This document shows positions 1 through 7,814 of a stretch of DNA of 34,135 bases, piece by piece. How positions within the stretch are numbered: the stretch's first letter is position 1; every line of letters begins with the position of its first letter. This stretch comes from Gammaproteobacteria bacterium (GTDB lineage Bacteria > Pseudomonadota > Gammaproteobacteria > Pseudomonadales > Pseudohongiellaceae). Under the pieces are notes generated by a model. It searched no databases. It was given only the letters and a program-made list of their open reading frames with translations, and was not told where the DNA came from. The stretch is from assembly GCA_029245905.1 (NCBI GenBank), contig JAQWOJ010000021.1:1-34135 (forward strand). Reading direction: 5' to 3'. Made by a program: the position numbers and the translations under genes.

Positions 1-390
1 TTCATTTTCTTCAAAACTAATATCGACTCCAAACGTAAAGTTATTTCCTAGAGTGGCGCCAAAGATAAGCGGTATGCAGGCCGCAGCTGCGGGACGCCAT
101 AGATTTTTAAAGTTATTTCCTGCCGGGAATAACCAATTCAGGAATTTTTCAAAAAAACTAACAGTTCGTGGTGGTAAATTTTGGTTAAGCACAACTTGCT
201 CGAGCTCTGAGAAGCTTGGAACATAAAGTTGATTTAGAGATTTTTCCAGATCCCGGAATTCTTGCTCTAATTTCATCGCCTGTCGGTTATGCGTAATTAA
301 TCTTTCGATTTCAGCTTTTCTATTTGCAGGCCACCTTGTCGGATTGGTGCCGCAATTTTCAAAAATATTTTCTAGTTCTTCAATTGTCAT
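1..390 (-). CDS. Putative membrane anti-sigma factor (partial, C-terminus beyond the left edge)
   Basis: An open frame runs leftward from an ATG at 388-390 to the window edge, giving 130 residues with no stop. The first ~95 residues are hydrophilic and charged, opening MTIEELENIFENCG with an NPTRWP motif near residue 17. A hydrophobic stretch at about residues 96-116 (LWRPAAAACIPLIFGATLG) looks like a single membrane span. This layout, cytoplasmic helical N-domain then one span, and its place 44 bp downstream of an ECF sigma gene on the same strand, suggest an anti-sigma factor. No HxxxCxxC zinc anti-sigma motif is visible, so it is not a ZAS-type protein. The periplasmic part is off-window. 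The role is inferred from context; the reading frame itself is clear. Confidence 0.6.
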   Translation of the reverse strand, partial: MTIEELENIFENCGTNPTRWPANRKAEIERLITHNRQAMKLEQEFRDLEKSLNQLYVPSFSELEQVVLNQNLPPRTVSFFEKFLNWLFPAGNNFKNLWRPAAAACIPLIFGATLGNNFTFGVDISFEENE

Positions 391-434
391 GAGTTCAGTC
401 TAAATACCTTGTAATTTAGATTCTTGATTTAATT

Positions 435-1001
435 CTATGCCTTATCGTGCTCATTGCTTGGCGCATTCATTAGAGTTTTACGTAACGAACGTTTAGCTCT
501 AGATATAGCTGATTCAAGGGCTTTGACAGAAATATTCATAATGCTTGCGGCTTCTTTATTGGAAAATCCGGAATAGTGGCAGAGCGCTAATGCGCTCCGC
601 TGACTTTCAGGAAGCGTCCGCAAGGCGATTAATAAATCTTGTATTTTATCATTCAATTCATTGCTTTCTATCTCGTTATCTCTCGTGAGTTCTTGATCGG
701 CAATGTCTTCCTCGAAATTTTCTGAGAGCTTATTTTTTCTGCATTTTCTAAGGTGGTCAATGCATAAATTGTGGGCAATACGATGAAGCCAGGTCGTGAG
801 TTTTGATTTTTTTGGGTCCCATCTTTCAGCATTAACCCAAAGCCTTATAAAAGTTTCCTGAGTAATATCGTTTGTGTCGCTCTGGTTGCCCATTATTCTA
901 TATGCATATTTGCTTATCGAAGGAAGGTGCGTTTTTACTAGTTGTTGGTAAGCGGCGTGTTCTCCATTGGACACCGCATTCATCAATTCCTCATCCGTCA
1001 T
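435..1001 (-). CDS. ECF-family RNA polymerase sigma factor
   Basis: This 188-residue protein has the size and layout of a group 4 (ECF) sigma-70 factor. Region 2 spans about residues 18-86, including DITQETFIRLW (45-55) and a WLHRIAHNLCIDHLR segment (71-85) typical of the -10 binding part. Region 4 spans about 126-176, with TLPESQRSALAL and the helix-turn-helix GFSNKEAASIMNISVKALES. An acidic linker (residues 91-120) joins them, and no region 1.1 or 3 is present. It starts 27 bp after the stop of the EF-hand gene and ends 44 bp before the putative anti-sigma gene, so the three are probably co-transcribed. Its regulon cannot be read here; an ECF-like promoter lies upstream of the first gene, which would fit autoregulation. 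Confidence 0.93.
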   Translation of the reverse strand: MTDEELMNAVSNGEHAAYQQLVKTHLPSISKYAYRIMGNQSDTNDITQETFIRLWVNAERWDPKKSKLTTWLHRIAHNLCIDHLRKCRKNKLSENFEEDIADQELTRDNEIESNELNDKIQDLLIALRTLPESQRSALALCHYSGFSNKEAASIMNISVKALESAISRAKRSLRKTLMNAPSNEHDKA

Positions 1002-1028
1002 CGCTTTACCGTTAATTTATTAAGACCT

Positions 1029-1754
1029 TTATTTCTCCTTTGAAGACGCGTTAGGCCTACTTTCCCATTGCATATTTGACCCGCGTTTCGATCGCTGTCG
1101 CGGCTGGTCTTTATATTGATAATTATTGTGATTTGGGTGCAAAGATCCTTTTGGTCGAGTATGGCCCTTATCCAGCTCTTCATTCGAAAGGAAACCATCG
1201 CTATTGAGATCCAGCGAGTCGAATTTAGCTATGCCATGCTCGGAGAGTCCGCTCTTATGATTCTTTTGGAATTCCGCAAGGCTTATAACGCCGTCACCAT
1301 TTGTGTCCGGCCTTTTAGGCCTCATTTTTCTTGGGATCTTGTGCTTAGGCCGCAATTCTTCTTTTGAGAGAACTCCGTCGTTATCCGAATCCATTTTATC
1401 GAATTTTGCATCTTGGAATTCGGCTAAAGTCACAAAGCTATCAAAGTCTGTGTCTATTTTTTTGAAGAGCTTGAAGATCATAGTATCTTCTTGATCTAGT
1501 GACTTGCCTGATCTTCCAGCTCCAGGCTTTGATTTAAGAACCTCTTCTAGAGTCAAAAAGCCGTCCTCATCTATATCTAGTCCAGATAGGCCGTTTTTAT
1601 CACTTTCTTGGAATTCTAAAAAGCTAATTACGCCATCAGCATTTATGTCTAGGTCATTTAGATTCAGTCTTGTATTTTTGTTCTGAGGTGCCGCATAGAC
1701 TGTATTAAGAAAGCTTATACTGACTGCAATACCAATTAATAAGAAGGATTTCAT
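1029..1754 (-). CDS. Secreted EF-hand protein with six calcium-binding loops
   Basis: The 241-residue product has a Sec signal peptide (residues 1-21, cleavage near VYA-A). It carries six 12-residue EF-hand loops, in pairs, starting at residues 36 (DINADG), 60 (DIDEDG), 101 (DTDFDS), 122 (DSDNDG), 150 (DTNGDG) and 182 (DLNSDG). Each has acidic or polar residues at positions 1, 3 and 5 and Glu at 12. Loop three has Ser instead of the usual Gly at position 6. The C-terminal ~45 residues are basic, low in complexity and probably disordered. The start is supported by AGGAG about 10 bp upstream of the ATG. It is the first gene of an operon with an ECF sigma factor and a putative anti-sigma factor, suggesting a periplasmic calcium (or other cation) buffer or sensor tied to that pathway. 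Calcium binding follows from the motif; the signalling role is inferred. Confidence 0.92.
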   Translation of the reverse strand: MKSFLLIGIAVSISFLNTVYAAPQNKNTRLNLNDLDINADGVISFLEFQESDKNGLSGLDIDEDGFLTLEEVLKSKPGAGRSGKSLDQEDTMIFKLFKKIDTDFDSFVTLAEFQDAKFDKMDSDNDGVLSKEELRPKHKIPRKMRPKRPDTNGDGVISLAEFQKNHKSGLSEHGIAKFDSLDLNSDGFLSNEELDKGHTRPKGSLHPNHNNYQYKDQPRQRSKRGSNMQWESRPNASSKEK

Positions 1755-1790
1755 GGTTAAATACTCCTGTGAAAAATTAAGATTATTGTC

Positions 1791-1819
1791 TTATACGGAT
1801 CAACAACTAATATCCTTCC
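1791..1819 (-). promoter_or_regulatory. Candidate ECF-type promoter of the EF-hand/sigma operon
   Basis: On the minus strand GGAAGG (1819-1814) is followed after 16 bp by CGTATAA (1797-1791), about 37 bp before the EF-hand start codon. GGAA-type -35 and CGT-type -10 elements with 16-17 bp spacing are typical of ECF sigma promoters, so this could be an autoregulated promoter. It rests on pattern match alone. Confidence 0.35.
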
Positions 1820-2181
1820 GTTGCAAACTGGTCGTCTTATAAAGTTGCGTGTAAGCTTACTACATGCATATTAATTTTTCTGCGAGAGCCAAAATGTAAG
1901 GATAGAGAAGACTATGATGGTTTTAGTAGGATGTTAAAAAAATCTGGCCTTATGGTGTTGCCTGTCATCAATGAATTAGTATCAGAGCAAAGGCCTGTAT
2001 TATGGCGCTGGACTTACCAGAGTCTCGGATAGATGTCACCGCGTGGGGCGCTTGCCAAATATAGCGGTTTTCGCTGAGGGGCTTATTTTTTCAAACACTA
2101 CAAGCCAACATAGACCTGCGATATAGTAAGACCGGATGTTGTTATTCTGATAGACTCCTGCCTCGTTTTTTGGCTACGGGG
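1820..2181. other. Divergent intergenic region without a recognisable gene
   Basis: This is the middle of a ~500-bp space between the minus-strand sigma operon and the plus-strand korAB operon. No reading frame with credible composition and ribosome-binding site was found, and no tRNA-like fold was noticed. It probably carries the promoters of both operons. The sequence is mixed, neither strongly AT-rich nor repetitive. Confidence 0.5.
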
Positions 2182-2210
2182 TTGAAAACTCAGCTTTTTG
2201 GGATTGTATG
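2182..2210 (+). promoter_or_regulatory. Possible sigma-70 promoter of korAB
   Basis: TTGAAA (2182-2187) is followed after 17 bp by TGTATG (2205-2210). The -35 is good and the spacing ideal, but the -10 matches the consensus poorly. The adjacent palindrome (2210-2224) would overlap or lie just downstream of its -10, a position where a repressor could block it. Low confidence. Confidence 0.25.
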
Positions 2211-2224
2211 TGGTCTAAGACCAC
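2210..2224. promoter_or_regulatory. Perfect 15-bp palindrome, candidate operator of korAB
   Basis: GTGGTCTAAGACCAC has 7-bp arms that are exact reverse complements around one central A. It ends 36 bp before the korA start codon. TGGTC/GACCA half-sites recall GntR-family operators, but the spacing here differs from the FadR type, so the regulator is not identified. An imperfect 9-bp direct repeat (GGAACAAGT, then GGAACAAGC; 2231-2248) follows. Confidence 0.45.
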
Positions 2225-2260
2225 CCTTATGGAACAAGTGGAACAAGCTTTGGCGCGATT

Positions 2261-4147
2261 ATGCAAACCGAAACAAAACAAATAGAGGTCCCTCAAGTCG
2301 AAGAAAAAGAAGTTCGGGGTATTGTGGTGCGCTTCGCCGGTGATTCCGGAGACGGTATGCAGTTAACCGGCACTAATTTTACACAAGCCACTGCCTTGCA
2401 TGGTAACGATCTCTCCACATTCCCGGACTTTCCTGCGGAAATAAGAGCCCCGATTGGGGCTACGTTTGGTGTTTCGGCGTTCCAAATTTTCTTTGGGGCC
2501 GAAGATGTAACTACGGCGGGAGATGATGTAGATGTTCTTGTTGCGATGAACCCGGCCGCGCTTACTACTAATCTCCATATGATTCTTGAGGGCGGACTTC
2601 TCATTGTTGATTCTGGTGCGTTCACCGACAAAAATCTTGCTAAAGCTAAATATGAATCTAATCCATTAGAAGACGGCTCTCTTAATGGTTATCGATTGCT
2701 AAGCATTAATATACACAAGCAGGTATTAGAGGCCGTTGCGCCTTTTGGGTTAAGCCATAAGGAGGCCCTCCGAAGCAAGAATATGTGGACGCTGGGGCTA
2801 GTCATGTGGCTTTTTGACAGAGACCGCTCTGCAACGATAACAGGCTTACGATCTAAGTTTGTCAAAAACCCAGTCGTTGCCGAAGCTAACATCGCCGCGC
2901 TAAATGCGGGCCACGCATATGGTGAGACCGCTGAACTTCCGGTAGGTATTCATGTTTATAAAGTGCCGAAAGCAGAGGTTGAACCAGGTTATTACAGGAA
3001 CATCACTGGAACTCAGGCTTTAGCGTGGGGCTTGCTAGCCGGCTCGGAACAGGCCGAAATCGATTTGTTATTTGCATCGTATCCGATTACACCAGCCTCT
3101 GGTCTTTTACATGAGCTGGCAAGTCGAAAGGACTTTCGCGTGAATACGTTCCAAGCGGAAGACGAGATTGCGGCGGTCTGTGCGGCGATAGGAGCTTCCT
3201 TCGCGGGTTCGCTGGGAATTACCTCAAGTGCAGGGCCTGGCATAGCCCTAAAGGCTGAGGGAATTGCGTTGGCTGCTGCTACCGAGTTGCCGCTCGTTGT
3301 TGTAAACACCCAAAGGGGAGGCCCCTCAACAGGCTTACCAACGAAGACCGAACAATCAGATTTCAATATGGCGCTGTTTGGCCGGCATGGAGATACTCCA
3401 ATTCCCGTTATTGCAGCGTCAACTTCGGCAGATTGTTTCTGGATGGCTATCGAAGCGGTAAGGTTAGCTACCAAGTATATGACACCCGTTATGTTGCTAT
3501 CAGATGGATACCTTGCTAATGCCTCTGAGCCCTGGAAGATTCCGCAGGTCGATTCACTAGCATCGTTTAAGGTAGAGTATTCTGATGATCCTCAAGAATT
3601 TAGACCTTCAATTAGAAATGAGAAAACCAAAGCCAGGGTATGGGCGAAACCAGGAACTCCCGGAATGGAGCACCGAATTGGAGGCATCGAGCGAAGTTTT
3701 GAGACAGGTGATATTTCTTACGATCCGGAAAATCATCAGAAGATGACGGAGTTGAGAAAGCTCAAGGTTGAAAATATTTCTTCTGACATACCGTTACAAG
3801 AAGTTAGCTATGGTCGTGATTCTGGAAAGCTAGCGGTCTTAGGATGGGGCTCTACTTTTGGTGCTATTCATCAGGCCGTCAAAAGAGCGGTATCGGAGGG
3901 GCTAGAAGTGTCGCACATTCAAGTGCAGTATTTGTCACCTATGCCTAGAAATTTAGGGGAGTTATTATCAAATTTTGAAGCGATTTTGATTCCAGAAATG
4001 AATACGGGTCAGTTTATTCGTATGGTGCGTTCAGAATTTTTACTGGACGCCGAGAGCCTTACTAAAGTTAGTGGCCAGCCTTTTAAAATTAGTGAAATAG
4101 TCGATGCCATACAAAGAAAATATAAAGACTTGGAAAAGAGAGCATAA
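2261..4147 (+). CDS. korA: 2-oxoacid:ferredoxin oxidoreductase, fused gamma-alpha subunit (2-oxoglutarate type likely)
   Basis: This 628-residue subunit partners KorB in the CoA-dependent oxidative decarboxylation of a 2-oxoacid to an acyl-CoA with transfer of electrons to ferredoxin. The N-terminal gamma domain (about 20-220) has the glycine-rich VVRFAGDSGDGMQLTG stretch. The alpha (pyrimidine-binding) domain begins near 248 and contains YPITPAS (274-280), the QAEDE segment with Glu300 as likely thiamine-activating acid, and QRGGPSTGLPTKTEQ (351-365). The gamma-alpha fusion with a separate beta subunit matches the two-subunit KorAB arrangement. It overlaps korB by one base (TAATG), implying coupled translation. 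No clear Shine-Dalgarno precedes the ATG, but no other in-frame start exists before an upstream stop. Substrate choice (2-oxoglutarate rather than pyruvate) is inferred from overall resemblance. Confidence 0.93.
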   Translation: MQTETKQIEVPQVEEKEVRGIVVRFAGDSGDGMQLTGTNFTQATALHGNDLSTFPDFPAEIRAPIGATFGVSAFQIFFGAEDVTTAGDDVDVLVAMNPAALTTNLHMILEGGLLIVDSGAFTDKNLAKAKYESNPLEDGSLNGYRLLSINIHKQVLEAVAPFGLSHKEALRSKNMWTLGLVMWLFDRDRSATITGLRSKFVKNPVVAEANIAALNAGHAYGETAELPVGIHVYKVPKAEVEPGYYRNITGTQALAWGLLAGSEQAEIDLLFASYPITPASGLLHELASRKDFRVNTFQAEDEIAAVCAAIGASFAGSLGITSSAGPGIALKAEGIALAAATELPLVVVNTQRGGPSTGLPTKTEQSDFNMALFGRHGDTPIPVIAASTSADCFWMAIEAVRLATKYMTPVMLLSDGYLANASEPWKIPQVDSLASFKVEYSDDPQEFRPSIRNEKTKARVWAKPGTPGMEHRIGGIERSFETGDISYDPENHQKMTELRKLKVENISSDIPLQEVSYGRDSGKLAVLGWGSTFGAIHQAVKRAVSEGLEVSHIQVQYLSPMPRNLGELLSNFEAILIPEMNTGQFIRMVRSEFLLDAESLTKVSGQPFKISEIVDAIQRKYKDLEKRA

Positions 4148-5151
4148 TGAATCAGACAATACCTAAGCTCACCCTAAAGGATTTTGCAACGGATCAGGAA
4201 GTGCGATGGTGTCCAGGTTGCGGCGACTATGCGATTTTGAAGACCATTCAAAAAGTGATGCCGGAATTGAACAAGCCAAAGGAAAATCAGGTATTTATAT
4301 CCGGAATTGGTTGTTCGTCTCGTTTCCCTTATTACATGAACACTTTTGGGTTTCATACCATTCATGGTCGGGCGCCGGCCATAGCCACGGGCGTTAAACT
4401 GGCGAACCCGGAATTAGACGTTTGGGTCATTACTGGGGATGGAGATGGATTCAGCATAGGAGGTAATCACATGATGCATGTGATTAGGCGAAATGTTGAT
4501 CTGCAAATCCTTGTATTTAATAATGAAATATATGGGTTAACTAAAGGACAGTATTCTCCTACTTCGCAAACCGGAACGCTTTCGCCTTCATCACCTTTGG
4601 GTTCGATAGATTCTCCGCTTTCACCTTGCTTGATTGCTTTAGGGTCAGGAGGAACATTTATTGCTCGGTCAATTGATACCGAAGCAAAACACTTAGCGGA
4701 AATAGTAAGAAAAAGTAGTGTTCATAAGGGCGCCTCATTCGTTGAAATTTTGCAGAATTGTCCTATATATAACGACGGCGTTTTTGAGCAAGTAAAAAAT
4801 AAAAAGGTCGCGCCAGATTTTAGGGCAGAAGTAACTCACGGAGATGCTATAACTTTTGGTAAAGACAGAGAAAAAGGGATTAGCCTTAATCGAGATAGTT
4901 TAACACTTGAGGTGTTGCCTGTTGATGGTAATGAGGGGAAGTTGCTTATTCATGATGAGCACAACAAGGTACAGGCACAATTGTTAGCATCTATGAAAGG
5001 CCCAGATTTTCCGGTCGCTGTTGGAGTTCTTTATCGGGAAAAGAAGGCTTCATTCATCGAAGATATGCAAAAGCACGTGAATGTTAGCCGAAGAGAGAAA
5101 GGGTCGCTTAAATCGTTATTGGAGAGCGGCCACACGTGGGAAGTTGATTAA
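4147..5151 (+). CDS. korB: 2-oxoacid:ferredoxin oxidoreductase, beta subunit (thiamine diphosphate and Fe-S binding)
   Basis: The 334-residue beta subunit binds the diphosphate of thiamine and one [4Fe-4S] cluster. Four cysteines fit the cluster ligands: Cys22 and Cys25 in WCPGCGDY, Cys56 in GIGCSSRFPYY, and Cys205 in QNCPIYND. The thiamine/Mg motif is GDGD (97-100), followed by NN at 125-126 and the IYGLTKGQYSPTS loop. The length is normal for KorB-type subunits, and there is no extra ferredoxin domain, so an external ferredoxin is needed; none is encoded nearby. The gene is translationally coupled to korA. It could serve oxidative or, in principle, reductive carboxylation metabolism; the sequence does not decide. 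Confidence 0.93.
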   Translation: MNQTIPKLTLKDFATDQEVRWCPGCGDYAILKTIQKVMPELNKPKENQVFISGIGCSSRFPYYMNTFGFHTIHGRAPAIATGVKLANPELDVWVITGDGDGFSIGGNHMMHVIRRNVDLQILVFNNEIYGLTKGQYSPTSQTGTLSPSSPLGSIDSPLSPCLIALGSGGTFIARSIDTEAKHLAEIVRKSSVHKGASFVEILQNCPIYNDGVFEQVKNKKVAPDFRAEVTHGDAITFGKDREKGISLNRDSLTLEVLPVDGNEGKLLIHDEHNKVQAQLLASMKGPDFPVAVGVLYREKKASFIEDMQKHVNVSRREKGSLKSLLESGHTWEVD

Positions 5152-5210
5152 ATCGAGAATCGACGTGATGCATTTAATATCCACTCAATTATTTTGACAA
5201 GCACTCAAAC

Positions 5211-5234
5211 TTTTTTGGCGATGCCAATATTTTT
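5211..5234 (+). terminator. Weak hairpin plus T-run after korB (possible terminator or operator)
   Basis: TTGGC (5215-5219), the three bases GAT, and GCCAA (5223-5227) form a short inverted repeat followed by TATTTTTTC. It lies 64 bp after the korB stop and could be a weak intrinsic terminator. The stem is only 5 bp with a triloop, so it may instead be a protein-binding site for the downstream operon. Confidence 0.3.
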
Positions 5235-5351
5235 TCATTTCGGCACACTAGCGCGTCAAAAGTTCTAACATCGAAACTTCCTCGCTTGCGGACCATGTAC
5301 AGTAAAACCGAATTTTGCTAGTCTCGAAGTGGCTATAGTTTGGAGGTGGGC

Positions 5352-6086
5352 ATGCCAGTCAAAAATTCGAATGAGAAAAATAAAAAGATTTCGTCAAAAA
5401 ACCAGTTCGATAGTTCCCGAAGGAATCTCCTTAAAAGCGTTGGTGTGGTCGGCGCCGCTGTTGGTGCTGGTGCCGCCCGCCCGCAGATCATTGCTCAGGA
5501 TAGTTTGGAGACCAGTCCGATTTCGCGAGAAGCCCTAGAAGTTCTGACGGCTGAGGAGGCTGAGACGCTCGAATCGGTTTGTGATTGCCTTATCCCCTCC
5601 GATGAGCATGGTCCCGGGGCCAGGGAAGCGAGAGCGGTTCACTATATAGATAAGTCTCTAGCTAGCCACAATAAAGATGCGCGTGAATCTTATATGTTGA
5701 GCCTAGAAGCGATCGATAAACATGCAAAAAAAACCAGGGGTCAGCCGTTTTATCGCCTTAATTTGGATTACCAGAATTCGATATTGCTAGCGGTACAAAA
5801 TGACAAGGTGCCAGGGTGTTCTCCCAGCGGAAGTGAATTTTTTAACATCGTTCGTAATCATACAATCGATGGTACTTTCTGTGACCCCTACTATGGGGGT
5901 AACCAGAATTTTGTTGGGTGGGATATGCTTAAGTATCCGGGTGTCCGTTTGGGGGCCTCCGAGAGTGATGTTGCTCAGGGGGCCGCTCTAGAGCCCAACC
6001 ATCAATCGGCCTATGATATCGACACCTACACTAAGGCTGCTAGTAACAACGCTACCAACCAGTCAAGGGGAGAGGATAATGCGTAA
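5352..6086 (+). CDS. Tat-exported gluconate 2-dehydrogenase subunit 3 family protein
   Basis: The 244-residue product begins with a twin-arginine signal: SRRNLLKSVGVVGAAVGAGAA (about residues 22-42), Arg23-Arg24. The mature part (LTAEEAETLESVCDCLIPSDEHGPGAREARAVHYID and on) matches the small gamma subunit of membrane-linked flavin dehydrogenases, which chaperones and co-exports the flavoprotein. ATG 5352 is chosen because GGAGGT lies just upstream; a TTG at 5340 would add four residues and overlap that site. The end overlaps the GMC gene by 8 bp (ATGCGTAA), indicating tight coupling and a complex. No cytochrome c subunit, the usual third partner, is encoded next to it. Confidence 0.9.
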   Translation: MPVKNSNEKNKKISSKNQFDSSRRNLLKSVGVVGAAVGAGAARPQIIAQDSLETSPISREALEVLTAEEAETLESVCDCLIPSDEHGPGAREARAVHYIDKSLASHNKDARESYMLSLEAIDKHAKKTRGQPFYRLNLDYQNSILLAVQNDKVPGCSPSGSEFFNIVRNHTIDGTFCDPYYGGNQNFVGWDMLKYPGVRLGASESDVAQGAALEPNHQSAYDIDTYTKAASNNATNQSRGEDNA

Positions 6087-7782
6087 GAATCTTCCAAAAA
6101 CTGATGTGGTAATCGTGGGTATGGGAGCCGCGGGGGGCGTTGCTGCGCTGCCGTTAACTAATGCTGGTTTGAAAGTAATTGGAATTGAGGCAGGAGGGTG
6201 GTTGAGTTCGCGTGATTTTGCGCCGGATGAACTTAGGAATGGTGCGCGGAACTGGCCTCAGTCTGTTCAAAAAGCGGCGAATGAAGCCCCAACAGTAAGG
6301 GCTAGCTCAGATGTTAAGGCGATGCAGGGCGGCCATCCAATGATGAATGCTGTCGGCGGTACAACGATGCATTATTGGGCTCAAAGTTGGCGCCTAAACC
6401 CCTGGGACTTTAAGGTTGTAAGTGAGACGCGCGCTAGATATGGGGCTGACCGAATCCCCATTGATTCGACAGTCGAGGACTGGCCTTTCGGGTATGAAGA
6501 ATTAGAGCCCTTTTATGACAAAGTAGAATTGGCAGTTGGCATTTCAGGTCAAGCTGGAAATGTAAGAGGTAAAATCAATCGTAGCGGGAATATTTTTGAG
6601 GGAGAACGTCAAAGTGAATATCCAATGCAACCACTGCGCTCCTCTCCATTCACTGATCTGATGGGCGAAGCTGCTCATCGACTCGATTGGAATCCTTTTC
6701 AAGGGCCTGCAGCAATAACAAGTGAGCTTTATGACGGACGACCGCCTTGTCAGTATCACGGATTCTGTAATAAAGGTGGATGCCATGTTCAAGCTAAAAG
6801 TTCTACTGCCTTCACAACTATCCCTAAAGCAATTGACTCGGGCAATCTTGATGTTGTGACTTATGCAAGAGTTACAGATGTCGTCACGGATCATAATGGG
6901 AAGGTAATGGGAGTGGATTATGTAAGGGGTAATGAAGAATTTTTTCAGCCAGCTGGCGTGGTTTTAATGGCTAGCTATGCGTACGAAAATGTTCGCTTGC
7001 TTCAACTGTCCAAATCACGCGCTTTCCCAGACGGGTTATCCAACAATAGTGGTCAGGTCGGTAAACACTATCTTAGCCACCATCAAGGCTCTCCGGTGAT
7101 AGCCCTGTTTCCCCATGATCTGCATAATTGGTATGGGCTTCCAGCCCAGGGCGTGGCTATAGATAATTGGGCCGACGATAATTTCGACCATGCGGGGCTC
7201 AATTTTATAGGGGGAGCTAATCTTTGGGCTCATACTGACCGCAAACCAATAAGTGCAGCTAAGATGAGTACATTTGGGAGAAGTCGAAACTGGGGCTCGG
7301 ATTGGAAGAGATTTGTTATGGAAAATGCAGACAGAACCAACACAGCTTATATACAAAAAACGACGCTACCTTACGAGGGAAACTACTTGGATCTAGATCC
7401 TACTGTTAAGGACAAAATGGGCTACCCTGTAACGAGAATTACTGCTCGATATCGAGAAAATGAAAAGCTTATTGCCGAATTTTCTCAAGACAAGATGGAG
7501 CAATGGTACCGCGAAGCTGGCGCGATCGACATTATTAGAACGGGTCTCGGTGATTTAATGGGGGCATCTACGCACGCTTATGGCGGAACGCGTATGGGCG
7601 ATAATAGCGAGACAAATGTCGTGGATCGATGGGGGTTCTCGCATGAAGCTCCTAATTTAGGTGTTCTTGGTGCTTCTGTTATGGGTACAAGTGGGGCGCG
7701 AAACCCGACTTTAACCGTTCAGGCCTTAGCATGGAGAACTGCTGAGCATCTTGTAACGAATTGGCGCTCAATAACCGGATAA
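6079..7782 (+). CDS. GMC-family flavin oxidoreductase (gluconate/glucose dehydrogenase alpha-subunit type)
   Basis: This 567-residue FAD enzyme has the Rossmann motif G14-M-G16-A-A-G19 with Glu37 closing the dinucleotide fold. The C-terminal GMC domain has His499 (THAYGG) and Asn542 (ARNPTLT), 43 residues apart like the catalytic His/His or His/Asn pairs of GMC enzymes. Cys224, Cys230 and Cys235 (PCQYHGFCNKGGC) lie where FAD-glucose and gluconate dehydrogenases hold a [3Fe-4S] cluster. It lacks a signal peptide, so export is expected by hitchhiking with the Tat-tagged small subunit. ATG 6079 is preceded by GGGGAGAGG. The substrate is probably an alcohol, sugar or sugar acid; the exact one cannot be read. 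Electrons likely pass through the cluster to a cytochrome or quinone not encoded here. Confidence 0.92.
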   Translation: MRKNLPKTDVVIVGMGAAGGVAALPLTNAGLKVIGIEAGGWLSSRDFAPDELRNGARNWPQSVQKAANEAPTVRASSDVKAMQGGHPMMNAVGGTTMHYWAQSWRLNPWDFKVVSETRARYGADRIPIDSTVEDWPFGYEELEPFYDKVELAVGISGQAGNVRGKINRSGNIFEGERQSEYPMQPLRSSPFTDLMGEAAHRLDWNPFQGPAAITSELYDGRPPCQYHGFCNKGGCHVQAKSSTAFTTIPKAIDSGNLDVVTYARVTDVVTDHNGKVMGVDYVRGNEEFFQPAGVVLMASYAYENVRLLQLSKSRAFPDGLSNNSGQVGKHYLSHHQGSPVIALFPHDLHNWYGLPAQGVAIDNWADDNFDHAGLNFIGGANLWAHTDRKPISAAKMSTFGRSRNWGSDWKRFVMENADRTNTAYIQKTTLPYEGNYLDLDPTVKDKMGYPVTRITARYRENEKLIAEFSQDKMEQWYREAGAIDIIRTGLGDLMGASTHAYGGTRMGDNSETNVVDRWGFSHEAPNLGVLGASVMGTSGARNPTLTVQALAWRTAEHLVTNWRSITG

Positions 7783-7814
7783 CTAAAAATTGATGGCAGA
7801 GGTTCTAATCTTTT

